From NCBI GenBank assembly GCA_021234155.1, contig JAJEKV010000044.1:12360803-12424802 (forward strand): a stretch of DNA of 64,000 bases, written 5' to 3'. A program made the translations under genes and the position numbers. The stretch is from Isoetes taiwanensis (lineage: Eukaryota; Streptophyta; Lycopodiopsida; Isoetales; Isoetaceae). The notes under the pieces were generated by a model, which saw nothing but the letters and a program-made list of their open reading frames with translations, had not been told where the DNA came from and did not search any database. Shown here piece by piece: positions 32,467-44,025 of this stretch. Numbering within the stretch: the first letter of the stretch is position 1; each line of letters begins with the position of its first letter.

Positions 32467-34903
32467 TATAACAAATTGTATACATCCATACCCCACAAAC
32501 GAGGAACTTTGTGTACGGTGTAGATTAAGGAATAAGGTGAATATGCCTATCCAACAGCTCTCAAGTTCCCACGTCACCCCCGTGTGAATATGCACCCAAA
32601 CAAAAGGGGGTTTAAGGGGGAATTTAATTTTAAACATGTGTAATGTAATGGTTTGTGTTAATTAATGTTCATAGTAGTTATGTTGGTTGTTATATTACAA
32701 AATTGTTTTGGCCCTTCGGGCCACAAAAGAAAATAAAAAAATAAAATAAAAATTAAAATAAAATAAAAGTACAAAATGATTGATGTGTTATTGCAAACCA
32801 TATATTTTAAATTGCATAATTTATAGGCTTCAAAATGACAACATTGTAACAATGCGCTCAAATTGTCTTGAACATCATATGAACATAATCCGAAAATGAA
32901 GGTAGTCTAGCAGAAATAGCCAAACAAATTGAATCTAGATGATGGTTGGTATGAAGAGGTTAGAATGGGAAGGACTTACTGTTTAGTGCATCTCACTTGT
33001 TTCACCCTTTTAAAGTCATTCCAATTGTTTGAAATAAACCCTGGCCTCAAGGATATTACAATGTCTTTTTGTAAGGCCTAGAGTACATCTTTGACCTCAA
33101 TATCATGTTTGGTCGTTATGTATGAAACCTTCACTCAACGGACTAGTAACCAACTGCATAAAAGCATTTGAGTGCCACAAAGGTAGGAGCATACAAAGCT
33201 TATCACTTGCTAAATTGCACCAAAGAGAGCATTATCTCTACCAACCAAAAGACAAGGAGCGTACATTGTGCTAGACCTATTAAATTGCCAACCTTTTCTA
33301 TGCAGAGCTCTATGACAACCAAGCATGGCCACAAAGGTGATGTGATCCGCTTGAAGAACAACATCTTCCCTTGACTGCTGAAAATAATTGCGGGGCTTCA
33401 TTAAAATGATTCTGCTGGAAGAGGGCTGAAATATGGAATTCCGGACACGAGATTCTTTTTTCGGCATTTCTTGTAAAAATGGAAGGCCTCTATGCTTCAT
33501 TCCTTTCTACACAAATTCCAATCATGCGATTCTCAACATGGCCTCACAGCACATACGCTGTGATCAAAGCATTCCAAGAGACCACATCAAGGCCGGCATT
33601 TCTCTCAAGAGCTGAGGGCTTTTTGTAATCTGCCTCTCCTCAGACAAGCCGAGATTATTGTATTCCATTCAAGATAATTTCAAATTCTTCCAAAGAAACC
33701 CCCTCGCAGTAAAATCCGATAACCAAAAAGCAACCCTCATGCAATGTGTACAAAGTTCCCTTGAACCGATAGAAGAGATATTTCACGTAATCAACCGCAT
33801 ACTTGTGGTTTAAACATCCCAAAGGATAATGCTGCATCACACATTCTCAAGACGATATGGCTACATTATGGAGCAAGAGCGTCGCGACGTTTGGTGTAAA
33901 GTAAGAGCATTTCAACTTCAAGCATAAAATTTCTTTAGACCGCAAATAACGCCTTTCATAAAGCAAGAAAATAATTATATATGGCATCTTACCATAGATT
34001 CATAGCAGAAAGCATCATGGCGTATGGAATGGTATCACATGTTGGATTAAGGAGAATCGCGGTTGTTCTTGAACACTACATTGAAACCCAAATCAATCCA
34101 TTCTTCTTAGCCTTATTGTCATATCCAATGCCCCGCCTTAATCATGCTAGATATTCATGCCTCAAACCGCCTTTGCCATGTAAGAACTCGCCGTAAGAAT
34201 CATAGCCCGCCCATGCAGCTCCCTGCTTCCATCTCTGGCTCTCACGGCCATGCCGATGTATGCCTCCCCTTTCTAATAACCAAACTTCTAAGCCCACGAA
34301 ATGAATAAATATGTTTGGACATTCTCGACAGATTCTCGGGCGTGTTCTTATGGTTACCAATCAATGCACATAAGAAGCAACACATCCCTCCGATTCATCA
34401 AAATTGAGGACTCTTAAAAGAGATATAAGTAAGCTGAAGCCAAAACAACAGGGATATAAAGCAGAAAGGCAACACACACCTACAAGTCATCTTTTCCCTC
34501 CCCGGCCACATAGCTCTTTGCTCCCATATCGAATGGGGTTCTTCCATCCTTGCCTTTTAGCCGATTTGAGCCATTCCATCGCTGGTTCATTATGATAACC
34601 CTAGAAAAGAAGAGCTCGACATCCAGATGCTAAGTTTGAGAATTGCCTAAAAATGGTGCATTCAAAAGGGTTTCTATTGTAAACCCTTGATTAAAAAACT
34701 CCTAGGGTCAATCTTGGCCATTAAGATGGGTAAGGGGAGCAAAAACCATTAAAAATGTGGAACTAAAACATGAGAATACCGTGCGCACTCTAGATATACT
34801 GATCAGTACATCTCGTGGAATACGCCCTTAAAATCATATGAAAACCATATTAAAAAGTGTACAAAAATACAAAAGAAACCCCCTGTTATAATGCTACATA
34901 TTG
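32467..34903. mobile_element. 2.4-kb insertion in R1 copy 2 carrying a PPR fragment
   Basis: R1 copy 2 is interrupted between GCATCACA (32459-32466) and TTGAATTC (34904). The insert begins GTATAACA and the inverted motif TGTTATAA is near 34887-34894, followed by GCTACATA, which resembles the left flank GCATCACA at five of eight positions. This is compatible with a hAT-type 8-bp duplication but is not decisive. A GGCCC-TTC-GGGCC hairpin lies at about 32709-32723. No transposase is seen. Confidence 0.45.
33210..33700 (-). pseudogene. PPR-protein fragment
   Basis: On the minus strand, DVVSWNALITAYVL (about 33590-33545) and, in the frame at 33500-33210, MKHRGLPFLQ and LQADHITFVAMLGCHRA match the classic PLS-type PPR repeat signature (D-V-V-S-W-N-x-L-I, then D-x-I-T-F-V-x-x-L). 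PPR proteins bind organelle RNA. Stops and frame changes lie between the motifs. A further frame at 33840-33655 may be degraded upstream sequence. It sits inside the 2.4-kb insertion and was probably captured. Confidence 0.6.
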
Positions 34904-35027
34904 AATTCACTTCTAATCAGAATATATAGGAAATGTTTTGAAAGCAAATAAGATGGTTTTGATGATTCTTCGCAATAAGAATTTGCATTTTTATAATATT
35001 ATCTCATCACGCGACTTTCAAGAATAT
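34904..35027 (+). repeat. Repeat R1, copy 2, last segment
   Basis: TGAATTCACTTCTAATCAGA through GACTTTCAAGAATA matches 13068-13168 of copy 1, with an insertion of about 25 bp near 34975. Confidence 0.8.
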
Positions 35028-36314
35028 GCTTCATATGGATTTTGTGTTCAACCTTCAATGCTATATATGCCTTTGTGAATATGAAGATGGGGTTTTGCCC
35101 TATCGGCATGAGTACCACAAGGGATGTGTTGATAAATGACTAAAAGAAGTCATAGGTAGGTTATGTTCATCAGGTGCATTCTAGACATAATTTGAACAAT
35201 GTTCTTGTAGTGTGGTTTTTTTCATGTTAGAAAAGGAGTTCTTCATAGCTCATGATCTTACTGTCGAAAAGGAACTTCCTTTACTTTTAGCATCTTGGGG
35301 TACTTAGGAGTGTAAGGTTGTTGTCATCGATATATGGCCTTGTTTTTGCAAATGCATAGTCTAACCAAGGTCTCTCACCAAGCTTGATTTTTGTCAAGAA
35401 ATGTATAGAGAACCGCCTTTGATTCGAGCACCGATGTTTTGTAAATACATCCCCTATTTCTCGACCATTTTCGCATTGACATTTCTAGTCCGCAGGCAAT
35501 TGGGGTGCGAAGAAAATGAAAAAGAAGATTGATGGCATGAAGGAACCTCGCATTTCCATAGCTAGAGGGTAGAAAATAACCTCAAAGTGCTCGAATTATG
35601 TTTCCGTGAGCTTATTTCGCTAGATTATGTAAGAAGTATAGGCCTGCAGGTTACCTGTGAATATAAAGAGAAGGAAGAAAGAGAACCACATGTTTTTCCA
35701 GATCTTTAGGCAACAATTTATGCATTGCGCACTTACAAACGGGTTGATGTAAATTTATGCTAGATCTATCTATGCCTCTCTCGAAGATTTACGCGGTTGA
35801 ATATCATTAGTATTGATCAAAATACTGAAGTTTTGGCAGCCCATATTTAGCTTTAAATTTACAGCCTTGCTTCATAGATGGATTCAGAGAATGTTTTGCT
35901 TTTTTTTTTTTTTTTTTTCGGTTTTGGGTTTGGGTTTGGGGGGGATGAACATGTCTAACCATTCATTTTTCATGAGAAATATCTAGAGGTCTGAACACAA
36001 ATATTAGTCAAAATTCTGGATATACCCCTCAAGTTTACAAATATTCCTAAAAGATCCCAAAAAACAAGGTATTTTAAAAGAGCCTATTTGCTCTTTGCCC
36101 TGAAGCTGCTCCAAATAGTTACAATGAGAGCCTCTGGTGGCCATGGAATTTAAATTCTCAATAGAATACAGCCACGAACAACTTCTCAAATTCGTCAAAG
36201 GCGAGAGCTATGGCTATAGCTTCAATTTTGGTCCTCAGTCTGGCGCGTTAGTCTTCTTTGGATATGAACTTCAATCTAGCATTTGTTTTGTTCTTATTAC
36301 TTTTTGGGCTTCCA
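35028..36314. other. Unrecognised DNA; T run with TTTGGG units
   Basis: No supported gene. Near 35899-35945 a T run is followed by GGTTTTGGGTTTGGGTTTGGG. This is not the plant telomere repeat TTTAGGG. Confidence 0.35.
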
Positions 36315-36544
36315 TGCCCTTTTTGTTGTTTGGGTCCCATGGCTAATATGGTCCTCTAATGGTCGCCACAAAAATGCGTGTCAACAAAAAAAAGGGGGGG
36401 AAAGAATTTAGATTGTGGTGGAGCACACAAAAATAGGTAATTGAAAATAACAATGTAAACTATGCATGTTTATATAAATACATATAAAAGACAAATAAAA
36501 GGCAAGGTTTCTAAAGCTTTCCTTATTAGCTTCTGTTGTATGGG
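36315..36544 (-). repeat. RHM 3' flank copy B, distal segment
   Basis: This is the inverted counterpart of about 9700-9905 (CCCATGGCTAATAT, AATGCGTGTCAACAAA, ATACATATAAAAGACAAATA, CTTTCCTTATTA). It ends at the LINE insertion point and continues at 42272. Confidence 0.75.
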
Positions 36545-36678
36545 TTTTTTTTTTTTTTTTGAAGGATCAGAGATATATATTAATTGAAACTCATCATTGA
36601 CATACATATGCCCAGTGATATCATACACCTACATAACTTTTTATGTAGGGATAACCACTCGGCTATGAAGCTGAACTT

Positions 36679-37464
36679 TTATAAGAGTGGTGAAAGAAAG
36701 TCGTGAGCTTGGGAAGCCCACTCCTCCTCCTCAAATGCTGCAAGATGTTGGCGAACCTTTTGTTTCAAAGATGGCCATATGTTACTAGGGCATAGATATT
36801 CGTGGGAGAACACAAATTTTCTCCGTCTCTTCCATATTAGCCATAAAAGCCATCCTTTGCATAGATTCAACGCGACTCTTTTTCCAGCTTGCCAAGATGA
36901 TGGATACCGGCCTAACAAGATCTCCTTTTCTGAAATAGAAGTCTCAAACTCTTCCTTCAGTTTTTCCCATACTGTTCGGATTTCCCTGCAATGCATAAAA
37001 CAATGTTCTATTGTTTCTTCTTCTCGCTCGCACATTGGGCAACTCGGTGATACATTCTCAGCTAAATGCTCACTAATATGTTTTACCTGCTTACTCGCGG
37101 AATAATTTGCCATAGCAAAGTGGATACCTTTGGTGGCGTGGCTCCTCCAAACTCCTTTCCATATTTGAGTGACATGGTTATCTTCCAATGTTAACTCCCA
37201 TTGAGAAGGGAGACTTATCAATTCATTCCCATGTAAGACCTTGTATGCTTTTGAAACAAAATGTTTTTTGTCAAGATTTTCACGAGGTAAGCAGAAAGCA
37301 CCTACTTGTGGAACTGCATAAGGCGGAATATTATCACGCACCATGTTCCAAATTCGCTTATCACACGCTCTCAAGTTAAACTTGCTTTTGAATGACTCCC
37401 CTGTGAACATTGTACCCCACTTCGATACCAATCTCCAATGCAAGATAAACCCCGCCCAATCCAT
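36679..37464 (-). CDS. LINE ORF2 C-terminus, zf-RVT domain
   Basis: A 261-codon open frame. It contains HFVSKAYKVLHG, QIWKGVWRSHATKGIHFAMA, the zinc-binding pattern CPMCEREEETIEHCFMHC (C-x2-C, then H-C-x3-H-C) and LLWLIWKRRRKFVFSH, the usual LINE C-terminal tryptophan motif. It ends 134 bp before the poly(A) tail. Upstream it connects, after a break of about 500 bp with stops, to the reverse transcriptase. Confidence 0.85.
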   Translation of the reverse strand: MDWAGFILHWRLVSKWGTMFTGESFKSKFNLRACDKRIWNMVRDNIPPYAVPQVGAFCLPRENLDKKHFVSKAYKVLHGNELISLPSQWELTLEDNHVTQIWKGVWRSHATKGIHFAMANYSASKQVKHISEHLAENVSPSCPMCEREEETIEHCFMHCREIRTVWEKLKEEFETSISEKEILLGRYPSSWQAGKRVALNLCKGWLLWLIWKRRRKFVFSHEYLCPSNIWPSLKQKVRQHLAAFEEEEWASQAHDFLSPLL

Positions 37465-37991
37465 CTATTTTGTGTTCTTTTATTCACCACCGGAAAAGTG
37501 GGCACACGGCCTCTATTGGTTTCCACTTGCAACGCCACACGTGCATAGACACGAGGGTACAATTTTTGATATCCAGCGCCATAGAACTTTTTTACTACCT
37601 CCCAAGCTTTTAATAGTCCTTTTAAGAAATGGAGAAGCTCCTCGATATGGTCTCAATTTATAAAAGAGGGCCCAGGCGATCCGCCTTTATGAAATGGTTT
37701 TCTCGGGAAGGCATGCTGAATTAGTGATTGTTTTAAAAAGCTCAAGGCCCTGAGATTTTGAGTCCCGTTGGAGAATTTCCCACATGAACTTCACACTAGG
37801 ATCTTCTTTGTGCAACTTAACATCGATCATTCCTAGTCCCCTTGAGCTTTGGGTCTCGGACACTTTCTCACGCTATTTTGACATTTGCTCCTTCCTCATT
37901 TCCACCCCAAACAAAATTTCTCACCATTTTGTTAACTCGCTAGTTTTGATTCAGAGCCAACAAAGACCGGAGCACATAAATATGAGTAATG

Positions 37992-39335
37992 CTAAGCAAT
38001 CGACTTAGCTACAACGATCCTACCTGCCATGGAGAGTTTACTGACCTTCCACCATCTCAAATGTTTGTCTAAACTGAGCAAGATCTCATCCCATAAGTTC
38101 GAAGAGGAAGTGCATACCCCGATTGGAATGCCGAGCAACTTCGATGAAGACCCAACAGGTACTATGGTCCAAGGGAAAGTGGTGACATGAGTCGGAAGGG
38201 GCTCATCTAATGGCCAAATAGTCGCAAGATTTTCCCAATTGAGAAAACAATCTGATGCTATAGAGAAAGAATCCAGTAACTGTTTCACATTCATGAGATT
38301 ATCTTCCGAGGCTTCCAAGAACAAAAAAGTATCATCGGCATATTGATTACAGATTTGTTGCGATCCGTCTGACATCTGTAGTCCTGTTATAACCCTATCT
38401 TTCACTGCTGCAAGTAGCACTTGAGATAGTCCTTCTGCCACAATGTTAAAAAGGAAAGGCGCCAAGGGGCATCCTTGTCTAATGCCTCTGCTTACATTGA
38501 AGATAGGGGAGGTCTCTCCCAAAACTAACACGGATGCACGCGCTGAATTCAACAGCTTTGCCACAACATTGGTAAACTCATGTCCGCAACCAAAAGCAAG
38601 CAACATCTTATCCAAAAAGGACCAGCTCACACTGTCATATGCCTTCTTAAAGTCGAGTTTTAGGTAAAGCACCTTTTGACCTGTCTTTCTTGCCCAATGT
38701 ATGCCTTCAAAAGCAGCCGCAATATTACTGAGAATACTTCTTCTTGGAATAAAACCTGACTAAACATCAGATATATGATCCACCAGAATAGGTTTTATTT
38801 TTTCCGCATAACCTTTTGCTATAATTTTGTAAAAGGTTGATAATAGAGTAATAGGTCTCCAATCCCCTATGGACTTCAGATCTTTCACTTTTGGGATTAA
38901 GGTGATACATCCAGTGTTTAATTTGCTATCAAGTTTATCTGCATGTAGAAAGTCCTGATAAGCATCGTACACAAGAGGCTGTACCCATTCCCAGTATTCT
39001 TGAAAGAATTCTGCTGGAATGCCATCTAGACCCGGACATTTATTTTTAGCTAGAGAGTAGACGGCCTCACGCAACTCTTCAACAGATAATGGCTGCCCTA
39101 GTTGTTCCCTTTGTGTAGCAGATACTTTAGATACAACTTTTGAGAGAATTAACTCCTCAAAGCAATCTTGAAAATATATATTCTTCTTCTTAAAAAAGTC
39201 TTCAAAATGGTTAGAGACGAACTCCTTCACCTGTTGTGGGTTTCGGATAATGAGTCCATCCTCTCCCTGTACTGAAGATAATGTGGCTGCTTGTTTCCTC
39301 TGCTTTGCGACTCTAAAAAGAAACCCTGCATCCAC
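37992..39335 (-). CDS. LINE ORF2 reverse transcriptase (broken in two)
   Basis: The N-terminal part (39335-38760) has the fingers region KNKCPGLDGIPAEFFQEYW and GCITLIPKVKDLKSIGDWRP. A stop at the end of HISDV interrupts the frame. About 90 bp later the palm continues at 38672 with KLDFKKAYDSVSW, SRGIRQGCPLAPFLFNIVAE and the catalytic YADDTFLF. All three catalytic aspartates are kept, yet the TAG/TAA breaks would stop translation. It runs to 37992. Confidence 0.88.
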
Positions 39336-39900
39336 CTTCCTTGATCCACGCCAATCCCCTTTAGTCCTTGCTTGTTGAATTTTGATTTGTTCTAGCCTCT
39401 TAATTTTCTCTAAAACTATCTTTTCCCTTTCGCCGTGCTAGTGCCAATTCTTTTTTGAGTTCTCACAATTCTTTGTAAAGTGATTCCAACAACAAGCGAT
39501 TTTCCTCACCCACCTTTTTACTGACCCCAAGCCTTAGCAAATTTTTGATCGGCCGCCGAGCTGCAATCATTGCTTCCATTCCCATTTTATTTTGCTAGCC
39601 GTTGTCCAAATTTGCTTACATTGATCTTTAAAATCGCATCTTTAAGAAATGCGGGATTCAACTTGAAGACCTGCTTTAGCAGTTTAGAGGTATTATCTCT
39701 AGAAGAGCATATGATCTCATGGATTATGATCCTAAATAGAATTCTCTAAGAAATTGTATGTGTATAGTGATATGTTCATTGTTTGCAAGACCCGAGAGTT
39801 TACATAACATCTATCATGTTTGTGCATATGCCCCGCCATCTCAATCCAACCATTACACCACGTGGAAACCCGGGTCTCCAGTTCCATGAATCCCAATTCA

Positions 39901-40425
39901 TTAAGCATGTTCACCACCGTTCCCTTCCTCGAATCCTTGCACAATCTCAATCCCTCTCCCATATCTGTCGCTACTGGTTTCCACCATATTAAAGTCCCCA
40001 ACCATAATCCACCATATATGTCTGTCAAAGTTTTGCAGTCTGTTCTTCACACTGGCCCACATGGAAGCTCTTTGCCTGGCTTGATTATGTGCATAAATAT
40101 TTATCACTCCCCATTTTCTACCATTAGCATACCATGTTACTATTGCGCACCTCCCAAAATGATCAGTATATGTCGATAAAATTTTCAGTTGTTTCTTCCA
40201 AGCAATGAAGGTTCCTGCGCTAGAACTGCCACTAGAAGATATACTGCCCACGTACTCTTTCCCTACTATATTGAGCAAAACCCCTACTTCTTCCCTTTTA
40301 CATTTATGCTCCTGCAGACAAATAATATCTGGACAAATTTTTTTCAGTGCTAGAGAAAGTCTACTGCCTTTGGCCTCAGAAGATTTTACCCCCCTGATAT
40401 TCCAGCTTAAGATTTTTTGCTCCAT
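39901..40425 (-). CDS. LINE ORF2 N-terminus, AP endonuclease domain
   Basis: The 174-codon frame starts MEQKILSWNIRGVKSSEAKG, has ICLQEHKC (catalytic Glu) and VINIYAHNQ and IMVGDFNMVE, all landmarks of the exonuclease/endonuclease fold that nicks target DNA. It loses frame after GFEEGNGGEHA, and about 500 bp to the reverse transcriptase are degraded. A start codon at 40423-40425 with the preceding ORF1 stop nearby fits the usual LINE layout. Confidence 0.87.
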   Translation of the reverse strand: MEQKILSWNIRGVKSSEAKGSRLSLALKKICPDIICLQEHKCKREEVGVLLNIVGKEYVGSISSSGSSSAGTFIAWKKQLKILSTYTDHFGRCAIVTWYANGRKWGVINIYAHNQARQRASMWASVKNRLQNFDRHIWWIMVGDFNMVETSSDRYGRGIEIVQGFEEGNGGEHA

Positions 40426-40478
40426 TAGAGAATATGTTATATTGTTCGGGTGAGTGTCGCTTCACAATATTGTTCTTC

Positions 40479-41381
40479 CTATCCTGCTGTGATTCTCCTT
40501 TTTCTTGACGTTTCACCAACAAGATTCTCCATACCTTCAGGAATCTCCATGCTTTCTTCCATTGGCAAATCAGCCCATCTGTTATTGTGCACTGGGAATT
40601 CCCCATTAACACCGGGACATTCTATAGCCATATACTCAGTACCCCCTTCCTTATCGTGGTTCTCTATTGTTGCTTTATTATTAGAACAATTGTAACCTTT
40701 GAAAACTTTTGTGGAGCCTACTGGATTGGGCAGCCTCTTTCGCATTTGATTTTTAAGCCTGCCTCCACTTTTGTGCTGCACTATCGCCCACTCTTCCTGA
40801 TTCACTTGCTCCAATTTATTTTCTATGTCCTTCCCTCGCACTTGCTCCTTTCCTAGTTCTAGATTGTCTTTAGGGGTTGAAATATTTTCATGTTCCCTTT
40901 CATCTGAGTTTAGGTGATCCCTCTCAGTTTTCTCCTCATTTAGTTTTGTTGCGTTTTCATCCGCCCCTTTCACATTGCCTTGTGTTTCTCTCCTGAACAT
41001 GAAGCAGTCCTCCAGACCTTTAATTTCCATTGTGGGAAACATCCTTCTAATTTCCCATCCGTTTATGAGTCTTAACTTGAACAAAGAGTAATATATCCCA
41101 CTTTGCACGACAAAGAACTCATGGAATACCCTCCCATTGCTTGTGATGCCCACACAAATCCTTGGGCCCTTTGCTATCGAATGGGTTATATAAGACCCTA
41201 AGTTCTTTGCTATGGCAATTAGAAATTCTGGATCTAACATATCCGGTGGCAGTTGTTCAATCTCAAACCAGCAGGGAAGTTTAACGGTGGACATTTTATC
41301 TGGTAAAACCTCGGAGTATAATATTGATATAACACAAACTCCCCGCAAAACGATCCACTCCTCCGAGACTATCTTCCACAA
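40479..41381 (-). CDS. LINE ORF1 protein
   Basis: The 300-codon frame contains LPCWFEIEQLPPDMLDPEFL, LGSYITHSIAKGPRICVGI and FFVVQSGIYYSLFKLRLING, the DUF4283/RRM-like layout of plant LINE ORF1 RNA-binding proteins, followed by a charged linker. The classic CCHC knuckle is not seen. The true N-terminus is probably further upstream (to about 42240) and out of frame. It overlaps nothing in ORF2; the two are separated by about 50 bp. Confidence 0.7.
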   Translation of the reverse strand: MWKIVSEEWIVLRGVCVISILYSEVLPDKMSTVKLPCWFEIEQLPPDMLDPEFLIAIAKNLGSYITHSIAKGPRICVGITSNGRVFHEFFVVQSGIYYSLFKLRLINGWEIRRMFPTMEIKGLEDCFMFRRETQGNVKGADENATKLNEEKTERDHLNSDEREHENISTPKDNLELGKEQVRGKDIENKLEQVNQEEWAIVQHKSGGRLKNQMRKRLPNPVGSTKVFKGYNCSNNKATIENHDKEGGTEYMAIECPGVNGEFPVHNNRWADLPMEESMEIPEGMENLVGETSRKRRITAG

Positions 41382-42271
41382 ATTCTCATCATCAAATAAT
41401 ATTAGAAAAAGTTACCGCCAATAGCCTTGATGCTCAAACCGTGGCACTTTCAAATGCCCAAATGCCCCGGTAAGCCATGCTTGTAGTTTCCTATAATCTA
41501 GAAAACCTCCCGTGAAAAACCCCACCAATGCTTTTAGAAATTAGATTCTCCATGTTCTTGACATGTTTAGAGTGATCAATCTCCTCGTTATTTTGAGGTT
41601 GCCCCGTTCGCCTACAAACAACCTTGATTGAAGAAGTTGTTCCAAATTGATAGATGAATTTTTTAGAAGAAAGGGAGTTCAATGCTTCTTCTACCCTGCT
41701 TTACGTGAGTCATTAGAAAACCTTTCTTAATCCACCTCGAGAGAACCTAGGCCTTATAATCCTTTCTACGCCTTTCCCCTTTCCATGGATTAGAGTCATT
41801 TTACCTCTTTTTTCCTCAGACAGAGCTGTTTATCTGCTTAAGCAATTCGCCAACATGATCAGCCTTGTTTGGGGCGTGAAGCCCCAAAATCTAGACTCAA
41901 TTATTGATAGACTCTCCCGCAAAGATCTACAAATCCAGACTTCCAAATTTGGGGCTTTTGCATTCCCCTCGCCTTTAATCAAGCATCTAGCATCATAGGA
42001 CGACTTTTGGCAGCCATACCGCCCATCACGGTTGAATGTTGATCCTTCCCCGATTATATTTGTTGTCCTACCAAAGAAATTGCTTGTTCTACAAAAGACA
42101 ACTCCCTATTTGCATTGTTAGGGCTTAAGGCCGCTCGATTGAATCGGGCGGAGGCCCCCGCCTATGCCCCCAGGTAGCCACCGCTTTGCCGCCCTCTCCG
42201 ACAAACCGAAGCCGTGACGGTTTGTCCGTCGACGCCATTTTTTGATATCGAATCCCTTGTTGTTGTATGGG

Positions 42272-42318
42272 TTTTTTGTCTCCAAGTTGAAGATTATTTG
42301 CTTAACAAAAGTGCGACT
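42272..42318 (-). repeat. RHM 3' flank copy B, short segment between LINE and gypsy/LINE composite
   Basis: TGTCTCCAAGTTGAAGATTATTTGC then AAAAGTGCGACTC is the inverse of about 9660-9705. It ends at the next insertion; the duplicated target reads AAAAGTGCGACTC here and AAAAGTGCTAACTC after the poly(A) near 47750. Confidence 0.75.
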
Positions 42319-42335
42319 CTCGGTGGAGAACTTCC

Positions 42336-43330
42336 GTGAGAGCTTCTAACGCTCGAGTGAAATCTTCTGCAATGGAACTGGCAATGGAGGACACCACAAG
42401 TAGTGACGATGAAAGTCATGATCTATTACTGTTTGATGGAGCTGTGGGGAATCACCCTATCATTGTGCAGTTAGATAATGGTTCCTCCCATGACTTAATC
42501 TCTGGGGCGTTAGTAAAGAAGCTGAGATTGCCCACTGTTCATTTCCGGGATAGGCAGGTGGCAGGAATCTGTACCAATATGTTTGGATCATGTTCGGCGA
42601 AGGTGTTACATCAGCCTTTTTCCATGGGAGTATTTGCAACTGCGCGAACTTTCCAAGTGGTTCCCAACCTAAGAAATGTGGATATTGTGTTGGGTATACC
42701 TTGGTGGCGTAGACTTTGATCCCGTGGTCAATTATAAAACCCCTGTTGCACGATAGGGACTATTACAATCGAGGCATTCAAATCAAAAATCCTATTTTAC
42801 AAGTGGGACAGGCAGCAATTAAACGTTGTTCCAAGAAGGGCCTCTCGCACGCCTATCTTGTCTATGTATTCCCCACGCAACCGCAAGAGACACAAGTGTC
42901 TGAATTAGATGCAAAACGGTTGGAGGTTTTACACAAGTATGATGATCTGTTTCATGATGATGTGGTCACATTACCTCCTTGTAGGCCAGAAGATCATAAG
43001 ATTGATCTCGAACCAGGAACTGCACCTATTGCCAGGGTGCCATATTGTCTTTCTCTAGCAGGTCAACACGAAGTTGAGAAGCAAATTCAGGAGTTGCTGG
43101 ATCGTGGCCTGATACAAGAGAGTAGTTCACCTTATGGCGCTCCAGTTATACTTGTTACCAAAAAGGACGGCACGTTCAGGATGTGCATTGATTACAGAGC
43201 CCTCAACAAGGCCACAATTACAAATAAATATCCTGTGCCAAGGGTGGTTGTTCTTCTGGATCGTTTGCGAGGTGCCAAGATATTCAGCAAAATAGATCTC
43301 AAATCTCGATATCACCAGGTACGGGTCTGA
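42336..43330 (+). CDS. Gypsy protease and N-terminal reverse transcriptase
   Basis: The first frame (42336-42719) holds the aspartic protease: [14 protein letters not shown], with LDNGS in place of the usual D-S/T-G, and [10 protein letters not shown]. After a frameshift at 42716 the second (42716-43330) holds the linker and RT start: [55 protein letters not shown] and [17 protein letters not shown], ending at a TGA. The substitution in the protease motif and the breaks point to an inactive copy. Confidence 0.88.
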
Positions 43331-44025
43331 TTCTTTGAGTCTGACATTCCAAAAACTGCTTTTAGAACAACTTTTGGTCATTTTGAGTTTCTTGTGATGC
43401 CCTTTGGTCTTACTAATGCGCCCGCCACCTTCTGTCGTATGATGAGTCGGATCTTGCATCCTTTTCCTGGACACTTTTAGTAGTTTTTCTTGATGATATC
43501 CTCATTTATAGCCACACGGACGCGGAGCATATTGAACATCTGGGCCAAGTCTTAGCCGCATTGCGTGCTAATAAGTTGTTTATTCACCGCAAGAAAAGCT
43601 TTTTCTTTGAGACACATATTGAATATCTTGGTCACATCGTGTCATTTGGCCATTGGTATTCTTGTAGATCCAAATAAAGTCAAGGTTGTAAGGGATTGGC
43701 CTATTCCTCAGAATATTACAGATGTGCGATCTTTCCTTGGCTTATGTAGTTATTATAGACGCTTTGTCCGGAATTTTGCACAGATTGCTTTGCCCTTGAC
43801 TCGGCTGCTACGAAAAGAAACTATCTTTTATTGGGATAGGCCACAACAGGTTGCCTTTGAGCATTTGAAACACAGGTTGATATCAGCCCCAGTGTTGCAG
43901 CTACCGGATTTTGATGCACAATTTTTCGTTTGTTGCACAGATGCTAGTGGATCCTCTATTGGTGTCGTCTTAGAACCAGATAAGCATCCCATTGCTTACA
44001 TTACAAGCCATGAAAAATGAATATG
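43331..44025 (+). pseudogene. Gypsy reverse transcriptase palm and RNase H, frameshifted
   Basis: The RT continues in another frame with [20 protein letters not shown], then VVFLDDILIYSH (catalytic LDD, near 43480) and IEYLGHIV. The frame at 43565-44020 gives FLGLCSYYRRFVRNFAQIA and the RNase H start DASGSSIGVVLEPDKHPIAY. RNase H is then truncated: sequence jumps from SHEK to the integrase linker, with the remaining RNase H residues deleted. Confidence 0.85.

Larger units (their letters stand above)
36545..42260 (-). mobile_element. Full-length L1-type LINE inserted in RHM flank copy B
   Basis: A 5.7-kb minus-strand element ends in a poly(A) tail (T run 36545-36560) and is flanked by the same sequence, TGTTGTATGGGTTTTT, at 36534 and 42261. 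RHM copy A supplies the empty site. The 5' end (below 42260) is GC-rich and contains a frame starting MASTDKPSRLRFVGEGG. ORF1, endonuclease, reverse transcriptase and zf-RVT domains follow in order. Stops and frameshifts in several places make this copy inactive. Confidence 0.88.

Noticed and set aside
35899-35945. Possible interstitial telomere repeat
   Set aside because: Units are TTTGGG, not TTTAGGG, and only about three occur after a T run.
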